The notes under the pieces: generated by a model
What the model was told of the DNA's origin: nothing
Database searches by the model: none
The model's input: only the letters and a program-made list of their open reading frames with translations
NCBI GenBank assembly: GCA_002422175.1
Contig: DITR01000126.1
Coordinates: forward strand, 1-21,791
DNA: 21,791 bases
Origin: Alcaligenaceae bacterium UBA6179
GTDB taxonomy: Bacteria; Pseudomonadota; Gammaproteobacteria; Burkholderiales; Burkholderiaceae_B
Reading direction: 5' to 3'
In this document: piece by piece, positions 7,132-14,687 of the stretch
How positions within the stretch are numbered: the stretch's first letter is position 1
Layout: every line of letters begins with the position of its first letter
Position numbers and translations under genes: made by a program

Positions 7132-9795
7132 TTAACCCACCACATTGACCAGCTTACCCGGCACAACAATCACGCGTTTAGGCGCTTGACCATTTAAAAA
7201 TTTGGTAACAGCCTCATGCTGTTGCGCTGTGTTTGCAATATCATCTTTGCTGGCAGCCGATGGGACCTGAATCGAACCTCTGAGCTTGCCATTGATTTGT
7301 AACATGTACTCTATTTCATCTGTCTCAAGTGCGCTGGCATCAACTATTGGCCAAGCTGTGTCAAGTAAATCACCTGAATGATCAGCAAAGCCCAGCTCGT
7401 TCCAGAGCGTCCAGGTTAAATGCGGTACGACTGGGTAGAGTACCCGTAACAAAATGCTCATGCTTTCAGTGATAACGGCGCTTTGATGCGGGTCGTTATT
7501 CAGTTTAGCCGACTCAATGGTGTTGAGCATTTTCATGCAGGCTGACACCACTGTGTTGTATTGCATACGTTCGTAATCAAAATCAGCTTGCTTGAGAAGA
7601 GAGTACATATCAAAACGAAGCTGTTTAACTGCGGCACTGGCTTGTTTCCAGTCAGGTTGTTCTAAGCTTTGCAGCTGTAAGTGAATATTTGAGCGCTGGC
7701 TGTAGGCTTGCGACCAGACGCGTTTAATAAAGCGCATTGAACCATCAATACCCGAGTCTGACCATTCAAGTGTCTGTTCGGGTGGGCTGGTGAACATAAC
7801 AAATAGTCGTGCCGTATCAGCACCCTGTCGTTCAATCAACGCTTGGGGGTCAACGCCGTTATTTTTTGATTTTGACATGGTGCCCATGCCACCGTATTCA
7901 ATGGCTCGACCATCTTGACGATGTTTTGCCCCAACAATTGCGCCCCGCTCGTCGTAGAGGTTTTCTACGTCTTCAGGCCAGTGGTATTCCACACCGCCTT
8001 TAGCATTACGTTCAAAGTAAATATGGTTAAGTACCATGCCTTGACAAAGCAATCGCGTAAAGGGTTCGTCAAATTTGACTAAACCCATGTCACGCATGAC
8101 TTTTGTCCAGAATCGGGCATACAACAAGTGCAACACAGCATGCTCAATGCCACCAATATATTGGTCCATTGGCATCCAGTAATCGTTACGGCTATCAACC
8201 ATGGCTAAATCATTGCCAGGTGATGTGTAGCGCATAAAGTACCAAGACGAATCGACAAAAGTGTCCATCGTGTCAGTTTCGCGTTTTGCCGGTTTGCCGC
8301 AGGTTGGGCACGAACAATTTAAGAATGCAGCATGTTTAGTGAGTGGGTTGCCCGAACCATCGGGGATGAGGTCGTCAGGTAAAACAACCGGCAAGTCTTT
8401 TTCAGGAACGGGTACAGCACCGCAATCATCACAATGAATGATGGGAATAGGGGTGCCCCAATAACGTTGACGCGAAATACCCCAGTCGCGCAAGCGCCAA
8501 GTTGTTTGGCGTTTGCCAACACCTTGACCTTCAAGCGCTTGACCGATTTCAGCCATGGCTTCTTTTGAAGATTTTCCTGAAAATTGACCCGAGTTAATTA
8601 AGCGGCCACTGAGTTTTTCACCGTACCAATCGTGCCACCTTTTAGCATCAAATAGATGTTCACCGACCTGAACGACTTGTTTGATAGCCAACTTGTATTT
8701 CAAAGCGAAAGCAAAATCACGCTCATCATGAGCGGGTACGCCCATAACGGCACCATCGCCATATGACATCAACACATAGTTACCCACCCAAACCTCAAGG
8801 GCTTCCTGAGTGAGGGGGTGTTTGACGAATAAGCCTGTTGCCATACCCTCTTTTTCACGGGTGGCAAGCTCTGCTTCAGTTGTACCGCCTGCTTTACATG
8901 CCTCGATAAAGGCTGACATAGCAGGGTTGTTTTGTGCAGCGTGCTGCGCAATCGGGTGCTCAGGTGCGACGGCACAAAAGGTCACACCCATTAAGGTATC
9001 AATGCGAGTCGTAAAAACAAACAGTTGACCATCTTGAATCAAATGGCCATGCGTGTCTTTTATGTCATGCTTGAAAGCAAACCGGACACCTTCGCTTTTA
9101 CCTAACCAATTTTCTTGCATGAGTCGAACACGTTCAGGCCAACCAGGCAAACCATTTTGCGCATACTCAAGCAACTCGGGGGCATAATCAGTGATTTTTA
9201 AATAGTAGCCTGGTATTTCTCGCTTTTCGACTAATGCCCCAGAACGCCAACCACGCCCATCAATCACTTGTTCGTTGGCCAGCACCGTGTTGTCGACAGG
9301 GTCCCAGTTGACCATTTGGGTTTTTTGATAGGCGATACCTTTTTCAAGCATTTTTAGAAATAGCCACTGATTCCATTTGTAATACTGTGGGTCGCACGCA
9401 CACATTTCACGTGACCAATCAATTGCCAAACCCATCGCATTCATTTGCTTTTTCATGTAGGCAATATTTTCGTATGTCCAGCGAGCAGGGGGTACTTTGG
9501 ATTTAATGGCTGCATTTTCAGCGGGCATGCCAAAAGCGTCCCACCCCATTGGCATGAGCACGTTGTAACCTCGCATACGAAGTTGGCGCGTCATCATGTC
9601 ATTGATTGTGTAGTTGCGTACATGCCCCATATGAAGTTTGCCACTCGGGTAGGGCAGCATTGAACAGGCATAAAACTTTGGCTTAGGGTTACCTTGTGCA
9701 TCAAGAGCCGGCTCGGTCACCCGATAAACATCATTTCTTACCCAATGAGACTGGGCGTTGGCTTCGATAGAGGTTGGTGAGTATTTTTCTTGCAT
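7132..9795 (-). CDS. leuS: Leucyl-tRNA synthetase
   Basis: An 887-residue class I aminoacyl-tRNA synthetase that charges tRNA-Leu. The HIGH signature is PYPSGKLHMGH (48-58) and the KMSKS loop is MSKSK starting at residue 640. Between them lie the CP1 editing domain, with MGVPAHDERDF carrying the conserved editing aspartate, and a zinc-type insertion with cysteine pairs (CDDC and CSCPTC). The C-terminus has the anticodon-binding helices and the VQINGKLRG-like block (LQINGKLRGSIQVP). Slightly longer than the E. coli enzyme (860). It begins the leuS-lptE-holA run, with a likely promoter just upstream and downstream of the rpmBG terminator. Confidence 0.98.
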   Translation of the reverse strand: MQEKYSPTSIEANAQSHWVRNDVYRVTEPALDAQGNPKPKFYACSMLPYPSGKLHMGHVRNYTINDMMTRQLRMRGYNVLMPMGWDAFGMPAENAAIKSKVPPARWTYENIAYMKKQMNAMGLAIDWSREMCACDPQYYKWNQWLFLKMLEKGIAYQKTQMVNWDPVDNTVLANEQVIDGRGWRSGALVEKREIPGYYLKITDYAPELLEYAQNGLPGWPERVRLMQENWLGKSEGVRFAFKHDIKDTHGHLIQDGQLFVFTTRIDTLMGVTFCAVAPEHPIAQHAAQNNPAMSAFIEACKAGGTTEAELATREKEGMATGLFVKHPLTQEALEVWVGNYVLMSYGDGAVMGVPAHDERDFAFALKYKLAIKQVVQVGEHLFDAKRWHDWYGEKLSGRLINSGQFSGKSSKEAMAEIGQALEGQGVGKRQTTWRLRDWGISRQRYWGTPIPIIHCDDCGAVPVPEKDLPVVLPDDLIPDGSGNPLTKHAAFLNCSCPTCGKPAKRETDTMDTFVDSSWYFMRYTSPGNDLAMVDSRNDYWMPMDQYIGGIEHAVLHLLYARFWTKVMRDMGLVKFDEPFTRLLCQGMVLNHIYFERNAKGGVEYHWPEDVENLYDERGAIVGAKHRQDGRAIEYGGMGTMSKSKNNGVDPQALIERQGADTARLFVMFTSPPEQTLEWSDSGIDGSMRFIKRVWSQAYSQRSNIHLQLQSLEQPDWKQASAAVKQLRFDMYSLLKQADFDYERMQYNTVVSACMKMLNTIESAKLNNDPHQSAVITESMSILLRVLYPVVPHLTWTLWNELGFADHSGDLLDTAWPIVDASALETDEIEYMLQINGKLRGSIQVPSAASKDDIANTAQQHEAVTKFLNGQAPKRVIVVPGKLVNVVG

Positions 9796-9853
9796 AATCT
9801 AGTTTGGGTGCTTCGGGTTAGGCTTGTTTGTGAGGATGCCGCTTTAGCTCTAC

Positions 9854-9859
9854 ATTATA
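9854..9859 (-). promoter_or_regulatory. Candidate -10 element for leuS
   Basis: Perfect TATAAT on the minus strand about 60 nt upstream of the leuS ATG. The matching -35 position (about 9876-9882) falls inside the rpmBG terminator stem and reads only GTTTAT or GGTTTA, so the -35 is weak. The TATAAT is the strongest such match in this gap. Confidence 0.45.
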
Positions 9860-9874
9860 AGTGTGGCTCAAACG

Positions 9875-9902
9875 AATAAACCCCGCAGGGGCGGGGTTTA
9901 TT
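9875..9902 (-). terminator. Intrinsic terminator of the rpmB-rpmG operon
   Basis: A perfect 12-bp stem, AATAAACCCCGC (9875-9886) and its complement (9891-9902), with a 4-nt loop. On the minus strand it is followed by a short T-containing tract. It lies about 117 nt after the rpmG stop and 80 nt before leuS, so it should separate ribosomal-protein from leuS transcription. Between it and rpmG (9903-10018) I see no gene. Confidence 0.8.
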
Positions 9903-10018
9903 GAGTACTTTGTCGCATTAAGCCCCAAAGTGACAGATACGCTGAGTAGTTAGATGAAAAACACTCTATAAAGGAGCGCAATCTACAGAAGATGGCAGAC
10001 TAAATAAAGGTGTATTAA

Positions 10019-10186
10019 TTACTTTAATTTAGTTTCTTTATAGTCGACGTGTTTACGTGCAACCGGGTCGTACTTTTTCATCAACAGCTTATCAGGTGTT
10101 GAGCGTTTATTTTTAGTGGTGGTGTAAAAATGACCTGTGCCAGCAGTTGACTCAAGCTTGATTTTTTCGCGTGTACCTTTTGCCAT
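10019..10186 (-). CDS. rpmG: 50S ribosomal protein L33
   Basis: A 55-residue gene. The translation MAKGTREKIKLEST... matches L33 along its whole length (GTGHFYTTTKNKRS, KKYDPVARKHVDYKETKLK). It lacks the CxxC zinc pairs, so it is the zinc-independent form. The ATG at 10186 has an AAGGGGC Shine-Dalgarno, and the gap after rpmB is 11 nt. The rpmB-rpmG pair is the standard order. Confidence 0.97.
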   Translation of the reverse strand: MAKGTREKIKLESTAGTGHFYTTTKNKRSTPDKLLMKKYDPVARKHVDYKETKLK

Positions 10187-10197
10187 GATGAGCCCCT

Positions 10198-10449
10198 TTA
10201 AGCAGCTTGTGTATTAGCGCGCAACTCATTTGCACGAATTTCAGCTAACACAACGTCAATGCCATTTTTGTCAATAGTACGAATACCATTGGCTGAAACA
10301 CGCAGACGTACCCAACGGTTTTCGCTCTCAACCCAGAACCGACGTGACTGTAGGTTCGGCAAGAAACGACGCCTGGTTTTATTATTTGCGTGTGAAACAT
10401 TGTTGCCCGACATGGGGCTTTTACCTGTTACTTGGCAGACTCGTGCCAT
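10198..10449 (-). CDS. rpmB: 50S ribosomal protein L28
   Basis: An 83-residue ribosomal protein beginning MARVCQVTGKSPMSGNNVSHANNKTRR, the classic L28 opening, followed by the conserved RFWVESENRWVRLRVSANGIRTIDK block. I chose the ATG at 10449 because it is the family start; the in-frame extension to 10512 covers the promoter and leader. Slightly longer than E. coli L28 (78) because of a short alanine-rich tail. First gene of the rpmB-rpmG operon. Confidence 0.97.
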   Translation of the reverse strand: MARVCQVTGKSPMSGNNVSHANNKTRRRFLPNLQSRRFWVESENRWVRLRVSANGIRTIDKNGIDVVLAEIRANELRANTQAA

Positions 10450-10494
10450 AGCTGCACCTTCAATTAAATAGATTTTGTTCGATTCAAGCTCGCT

Positions 10495-10524
10495 ACTATA
10501 CCGTAAAAACACGCATCAAATCAA
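10495..10524 (-). promoter_or_regulatory. Likely sigma70 promoter of rpmB-rpmG
   Basis: On the minus strand, TTGATT (10519-10524), an 18-nt spacer and TATAGT (10495-10500) stand about 45 nt upstream of the rpmB ATG. Both hexamers are close to consensus and the position suits a strongly expressed ribosomal operon. Confidence 0.6.
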
Positions 10525-10580
10525 GTCCAGTTAAAGGTTTGGCAGACTTTGTGGCATTGAAGGGTATAAACATTCAAATA

Positions 10581-10622
10581 AATTATCTAGAAAATGGTTA
10601 ATAATTGATCAATAATTATCTA
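10581..10622. repeat. Direct repeat AATTATCTA in the cfa upstream region
   Basis: Two exact copies of AATTATCTA (10581-10589 and 10614-10622) are 33 nt apart start to start, about three helical turns, flanking the 10-bp palindrome ATTGATCAAT. The area is very AT-rich and lies between the divergent rpmB and cfa genes. It could be an operator for cfa or just AT-rich chance similarity. I see no convincing -35/-10 pair for cfa. Confidence 0.3.
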
Positions 10623-10703
10623 AACGTGTTTTTTTGCCATAAACAAATATCAACTAAATCAATTTAAACCTTATTTTCTGTTCAAAAAAGTTGGAGGTCA
10701 ATC

Positions 10704-11975
10704 TTGAGTTTGCTCGCCCCATTAGTTGAAAAAAAATTAGCCAGTCTACCGTCAGGTATTAGCGTAAAAATCAAAATGCCTGATGGCACGGTAATCGGTA
10801 GCGCACAGGCCCCTGTTTTATTGCATGCTAAAAGTACGCGCACACTTAAAAACCTTGCTAATGGCGATATTGGGTTGTTGGGTGATGACTACGTTCAAGG
10901 CCGCTTAGAGTTTGAGGGGTCTGTGCGAGATTTAATGGCCGTGGCAACCGCATTGTTGCCCAGTTCGCCTGTTAGCGCGGCGCGGCAAAGCAATTTGGTT
11001 GCCATGATTGGTCGTTTACTTTCCGTTTGGAGACACTCGGTTGAGCGTGACGCCAAACAAATTGAATTTCACTACGACCTATCTGATGATTTTTATGGGC
11101 TGTGGCTTGACCCGCATCGTGCTTATTCATGCGCCTACTACCGCGAGCCCAATTTATCGCTTCAAGCCGCGCAAGAGGCCAAGTTTGATCACATTTGCAA
11201 AAAATTAAGACTGAATGCGGGCGAGCGTTTTTTAGACATTGGGGCAGGTTGGGGTGGCTTGTTAATTTGGGCGACCGAAAACTATGGCGTTGATGCAACA
11301 GGTATTACGCTTTCACGCAATCAACATGCCTATGTCACGAAGCTTATTGAACAAAAAGGCCTGGGTCATCGTTGCCGTATTAATTTAGTTGATTATCGAC
11401 ACATTGATTTAGCTGAATCTTTTGACAAAATCGCCTCTGTGGGCATGTTTGAGCACGTCGGCCGTGCCAACCTGACCCTTTATTTTAACCATGTCAGGCA
11501 ATTATTAAAGCCAGGCGGTCTCGTTTTGAACCATGGCATCACCGCAGGCGGTGTTGATAACCCCCAATTAGGTCACGGTATGGGTGATTTCATAGAAAAA
11601 TATATTTTTCCGGGTGGTGAGCTTGTACATATTGGCCATGTGATGACTCATTTGGCGCAGGGCGGGCTCGAGGCACTTGATGTTGAAAATTTAAGGCCCC
11701 ACTACGCGCGTACTTTGTGGGCCTGGAGCGATGCGCTTGAGTCGCGTTTAGAAGATGCAAAAGCGATCTTGAATAATGCCGTGGGGCAGCATGCCTTGCG
11801 TGCATATCGACTTTATTTAGCCGGTTGTGCGGTCGGGTTTGAGCATGGATGGATGTCACTCTATCAAATTGTTGGGCAACACAACCCGCAAAGTGGTCGG
11901 CATGATGAACTGGACAACCCCCAAGACCTAGCCTACCCATGGCGGCGCGATTATGTGTATAAAACCAAAGTCTGA
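10704..11975 (+). CDS. cfa: Cyclopropane-fatty-acyl-phospholipid synthase
   Basis: A 423-residue SAM-dependent enzyme that adds a methylene bridge to unsaturated acyl chains of membrane phospholipids, usually on entry into stationary phase or under acid stress. It has an N-terminal lipid-binding domain (1 to about 110) and a methyltransferase domain: YDLSDDFYGLWLD (124-136), SAM motif LDIGAGWGG (177-185), GITLSRNQ (200-207), MFEHVG (248-253), HGIT (277-280), and the late cysteine C375 in YLAGCAVGFEHG, equivalent to E. coli C354. The start is TTG at 10704, supported by GGAGG at 10693-10697 with 6-nt spacing; no ATG nearby fits. It is monocistronic or reads into the thiolase 101 nt downstream. 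Confidence 0.95.
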   Translation: MSLLAPLVEKKLASLPSGISVKIKMPDGTVIGSAQAPVLLHAKSTRTLKNLANGDIGLLGDDYVQGRLEFEGSVRDLMAVATALLPSSPVSAARQSNLVAMIGRLLSVWRHSVERDAKQIEFHYDLSDDFYGLWLDPHRAYSCAYYREPNLSLQAAQEAKFDHICKKLRLNAGERFLDIGAGWGGLLIWATENYGVDATGITLSRNQHAYVTKLIEQKGLGHRCRINLVDYRHIDLAESFDKIASVGMFEHVGRANLTLYFNHVRQLLKPGGLVLNHGITAGGVDNPQLGHGMGDFIEKYIFPGGELVHIGHVMTHLAQGGLEALDVENLRPHYARTLWAWSDALESRLEDAKAILNNAVGQHALRAYRLYLAGCAVGFEHGWMSLYQIVGQHNPQSGRHDELDNPQDLAYPWRRDYVYKTKV

Positions 11976-12024
11976 TATGAAACTGAGGCCGTCTTAGGGA
12001 ACATGATAAGTTTTTTTTCCCCTA

Positions 12025-12043
12025 CCTTGAGTTATGCTCAAGG
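12025..12043. repeat. Inverted repeat between cfa and the thiolase gene
   Basis: CCTTGAG (12025-12031), a 5-nt loop, and CTCAAGG (12037-12043), with CCCC and GGGG just outside. The T-run (12011-12018) precedes the hairpin on the plus strand, so it is not a normal terminator for cfa. It lies 33 nt upstream of the thiolase start and could be an operator. Confidence 0.35.
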
Positions 12044-12076
12044 GGTATTGAAAACAACTTTAAAAAGGAGTGAAAG

Positions 12077-13258
12077 ATGCGTGAGGTTTTCGTCGTAGCA
12101 GCCGCTAGAACGGCAATTGGTGATTTTGGGGGTGGGTTGAAAGATGTGCCGCCTTGCGATTTAGGTGCAACAGTGGTTAAAGCTGTGCTTGAACGCAGTG
12201 GTGCTGACCCGGCTCAAATCGGGCATCTTGCGTTTGGTCATGTCGTTCATACCGAACCGCGAGATATGTATCTGTCACGCGTTGTGGCCATTAATGGTGG
12301 TTTGCCTCACGGTGTTTCAGCATTTAACGTCAATCGTTTGTGCGGTTCGGGTCTGCAAGCCATTATTTCGGCTTCACAATCTATTTTGCTAGGCGACACA
12401 GAAATGGCTATTGGCGGCGGTGCTGAATGCATGAGCCGTGGCGGTTATTTGTCTGAGACTATGCGTTTTGGTGCCCGTATGGGCGATACAAAAGTGGTTG
12501 ACATGATGGTGGGCGCCTTAACAGACCCCTTTGGTCGCATGCACATGGGCGTAACCGCTGAAAATGTCGCTAAAAAATTCGATATTACCCGTGAAGATCA
12601 AGACAAGTTAGCCACTGAATCGCATCGTCGCGCTGTACAAGCCCAAGACGAGGGTCGTTTTAAAGACCAAATCGTGCCAGTGATCATAAAGACACGCAAA
12701 GGTGAGGTGGCTTTTGATGTTGACGAACACCCTCGTCGCGACATCACAATGGAAAGCCTAGGAAAATTGCGCGCTGTTTTTGTAAAAGAAAATGGCACTG
12801 TCACAGCGGGCAACGCATCGGGCATTAATGATGGTGCAGCAGCTGTGTTGCTGATGAGTGGCGAGGCAGTTAAATCAAGCAATGCTAAACCCATGGCTCG
12901 ATTAGTGGCTTATGCCCACGCGGGTGTCGATCCTGAAATTATGGGTATTGGTCCGGTGCCAGCTAGCAATATGGCGCTTAAACGTGCGGGTTTAACCGTT
13001 GATCAAATGGACGTCATTGAAGCGAATGAGGCATTTGCTGCACAAGCCTGCGCAGTTAGCAAAGAATTGAAGTTGCATAGCGATAAAGTGAACCCCAACG
13101 GAAGTGGCATTTCTCTGGGCCACCCGATTGGTGCGACAGGTGCCATTGTGACGACTAAAGCAATTTACGAGTTACATCGTATTAAAGGGCGTTATGCACT
13201 TGTCACCATGTGCATTGGTGGTGGTCAAGGTATTGCAGCTATTTTTGAGCGGGTTTAA
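12077..13258 (+). CDS. bktB: Acetyl-CoA acetyltransferase / beta-ketothiolase (BktB-like)
   Basis: A 393-residue thiolase that condenses or cleaves acyl-CoAs through a cysteine acyl intermediate. Catalytic residues are all present: C89 in NRLCGSGLQ, H349 in GHPIGATGA, and C379 in CIGGGQG. Blocks such as TEPRDMYLSRV, DPFGRMHMGVTAENVA and HAGVDPEIMGIGPVPA closely resemble Ralstonia BktB, which makes C4-C5 beta-ketoacyl-CoA for polyhydroxyalkanoate synthesis. PhaA-type thiolases are less similar by memory. No phaB or phaC is nearby, so its pathway (PHA, ketone or fatty acid metabolism) is not decided by context. An AGGAG precedes the ATG by 7 nt. It ends at a strong terminator. Confidence 0.9.
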   Translation: MREVFVVAAARTAIGDFGGGLKDVPPCDLGATVVKAVLERSGADPAQIGHLAFGHVVHTEPRDMYLSRVVAINGGLPHGVSAFNVNRLCGSGLQAIISASQSILLGDTEMAIGGGAECMSRGGYLSETMRFGARMGDTKVVDMMVGALTDPFGRMHMGVTAENVAKKFDITREDQDKLATESHRRAVQAQDEGRFKDQIVPVIIKTRKGEVAFDVDEHPRRDITMESLGKLRAVFVKENGTVTAGNASGINDGAAAVLLMSGEAVKSSNAKPMARLVAYAHAGVDPEIMGIGPVPASNMALKRAGLTVDQMDVIEANEAFAAQACAVSKELKLHSDKVNPNGSGISLGHPIGATGAIVTTKAIYELHRIKGRYALVTMCIGGGQGIAAIFERV

Positions 13259-13339
13259 AAGTTTTTTAAGCTTTTAAATGCTGTTATTTAAAACGCCACT
13301 TCGCCTAAAGCGTAAGTTGTTTTAAAGTTAGGTTGTATT

Positions 13340-13376
13340 AAAGCTTAGGCTACCGATAAGGTGGCCTAAGCTTTTT
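13340..13376 (+). terminator. Intrinsic terminator after the thiolase gene
   Basis: AAAGCTTAGGC (13340-13350) pairs with GCCTAAGCTTT (13364-13374), with further pairing of ACC and GGT inside, then a T-run (13372-13376). It lies 82 nt after the bktB stop. The near-symmetric stem may also serve the convergent radC. Confidence 0.8.
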
Positions 13377-13378
13377 AT

Positions 13379-13407
13379 AGTGCGCACGAATAGGGAAAGT
13401 GCGCACT
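13379..13407. repeat. Second hairpin, AGTGCGCAC inverted repeat
   Basis: Perfect 9-bp arms AGTGCGCAC (13379-13387) and GTGCGCACT (13399-13407) with an 11-nt loop, two bases after the T-run of the terminator. There is no T-run after it on either strand. It may be a transcription-blocking or RNA-stabilising hairpin between two convergent genes. Confidence 0.45.
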
Positions 13408-13446
13408 GATACATGATTTTCGTAATGGGTAAGGGGCGTTTAAGCG

Positions 13447-13470
13447 ATTAGCTCTTAAATTAGCTCTTAA
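13447..13470. repeat. 12-bp exact tandem duplication
   Basis: ATTAGCTCTTAA occurs twice head to tail (13447-13458 and 13459-13470), immediately downstream of the radC stop. Probably a slippage duplication in non-coding DNA. Confidence 0.7.
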
Positions 13471-13475
13471 AAATG

Positions 13476-14153
13476 TCAAAGATGACCCATTTCAGCCATA
13501 GATGTCACATTTTGGCCAGACACAATTAAATGATCGTGCAGATGCACATCTATCATATATAAAGCCTTTTTAAGTTGTGCGGTCAAGTGAATATCAGCCT
13601 GACTAGGTAGCGCTGAACCCGAAGGGTGGTTATGCGCCAATATAAGGGCGCTAGCATGGTGTTGAAGCGCTGCCTTGACTATTTCTCTTGGGTATATTGA
13701 CGTTTGTGTCAGGGTGCCACGCGAAACTTCCTCAATAGTAATTAATCTATTTTGGGCATTCAGGTAAATGGCCATGCAATGTTCGATTTTCAAATGCGCA
13801 AGTTTATGATGACAAAACGACCTGACCTGCTCTGGTTGCCCCATCAGTTCACCCACTTTGATTTGCTCGAGTGATGCGCGGGTGCAAAGCTCTTTAATAG
13901 CCACGATAGCAGAGACTTTAGCTTGCCCCAGCCCGTAAGTTTGAATCAATCTATCAGGTCTTGCATTGAGAAGATTAGACAAACCCCCATATTGATTCAG
14001 TAAATCACGGGAATAGGCGACTGCATGCTGCCCTCTCACACCGCTACCGAGTATGATGGCTAAAAGTTCTGCGTCGGTTAATGTTTGCGCGCCATGATCA
14101 AATAATCTTTCGCGTGGTCTTTCTGCCGGGCCAAGTGTTTTACACAGTGTCAT
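13476..14153 (-). CDS. radC: RadC family protein (JAB/MPN domain)
   Basis: A 225-residue protein. The N-terminal helical region has the family opening (PAERPRERLFDHGAQTLTDAELLAIILGSG) and a helix-hairpin-helix-like stretch (LIQTYGLGQAKVSAIVAIKEL). The C-terminal JAB1/MPN domain has HNHPSGSALPSQAD, whose two histidines and aspartate are the metal-binding JAMM signature, plus an upstream conserved glutamate in EEVSRG. The link to DNA repair is historical and not well supported; the true role is unknown. I chose the ATG at 14153 (MTLCKTLG) because it fits the family start and leaves 54 nt to the divergent fkpB. The ATG at 14201 would leave only 6 nt. Confidence 0.9.
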   Translation of the reverse strand: MTLCKTLGPAERPRERLFDHGAQTLTDAELLAIILGSGVRGQHAVAYSRDLLNQYGGLSNLLNARPDRLIQTYGLGQAKVSAIVAIKELCTRASLEQIKVGELMGQPEQVRSFCHHKLAHLKIEHCMAIYLNAQNRLITIEEVSRGTLTQTSIYPREIVKAALQHHASALILAHNHPSGSALPSQADIHLTAQLKKALYMIDVHLHDHLIVSGQNVTSMAEMGHL

Positions 14154-14207
14154 ATCGTAGGCTTTAAAATATGAAAAATTTAATAACGTATACAGTGACA
14201 TAAATTA

Positions 14208-14687
14208 ATGACTTCTACTGCCGCAACACCTCAAATTGTCCTTGAGCATTCATACCTAACCTTGCATTACCGCATTGTTATTGAAAGCGGTGAAGGCGCA
14301 GGTAACACGTTTATAGATACCTTTGACGGTAGGCCGGGCACTTTGCAGTTGGGCGTTGGGCAATGGGCTCCGGGTATCGAGGCTGCCTTACTAGGGCGCC
14401 CTGAAGGTGACTGCTTTAGCCTGTTTGTCGCAGCAGCCCAAGCCTACGGTGACCGTAACCCAGATTTGGTGCAGCGTGTAACCCGCGCTATGTTGATTCA
14501 AAACGCTGGTGTAGAAGCCGACGCTGAATTCACCCCAGGCGACATGGTTAATTTCACTGCACCCAATGGCGGGCAGTATGCTGGTATTTTGAAAGAAATT
14601 GATCAAAATTTTGCGGTGTTTGACTTTAATCATCCCTTAGCGGGGCGTGATTTACGTATCGATATCGATTTATTAGGGGTTTTGTAA
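14208..14687 (+). CDS. fkpB: FKBP-type peptidyl-prolyl cis-trans isomerase (SlpA/FkpB)
   Basis: A 159-residue cytosolic prolyl isomerase with an insert-in-flap chaperone domain, of the SlpA type. It opens with the FKBP strand SYLTLHYRIV, then FIDTFDGRPGTLQLGVGQWAPGIEAALLG (the active-site region around the GxxQ/PG and E-x-A-L helix), an inserted chaperone domain at about 70-130, and the SlpA signature FDFNHPLAGRDL. Its stop overlaps the ispH start (TAATG), so the two are translationally coupled; the same pairing occurs in E. coli (fkpB-ispH). No clear Shine-Dalgarno precedes the ATG. Confidence 0.93.
   Translation: MTSTAATPQIVLEHSYLTLHYRIVIESGEGAGNTFIDTFDGRPGTLQLGVGQWAPGIEAALLGRPEGDCFSLFVAAAQAYGDRNPDLVQRVTRAMLIQNAGVEADAEFTPGDMVNFTAPNGGQYAGILKEIDQNFAVFDFNHPLAGRDLRIDIDLLGVL

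Noticed and set aside
9903..10018. A possible small gene between rpmG and its terminator
   Set aside because: Only very short frames (such as a four-codon ATG frame) are present, without conserved-looking sequence.
11590..11940. A 116-codon open frame antisense to cfa
   Set aside because: Low-complexity shadow of a strongly conserved gene, with no Shine-Dalgarno or recognisable motif.
13476..14153. radC as part of a mobile or defence island
   Set aside because: It lies in the usual chromosomal neighbourhood next to fkpB-ispH and there are no phage, plasmid or defence genes around it.
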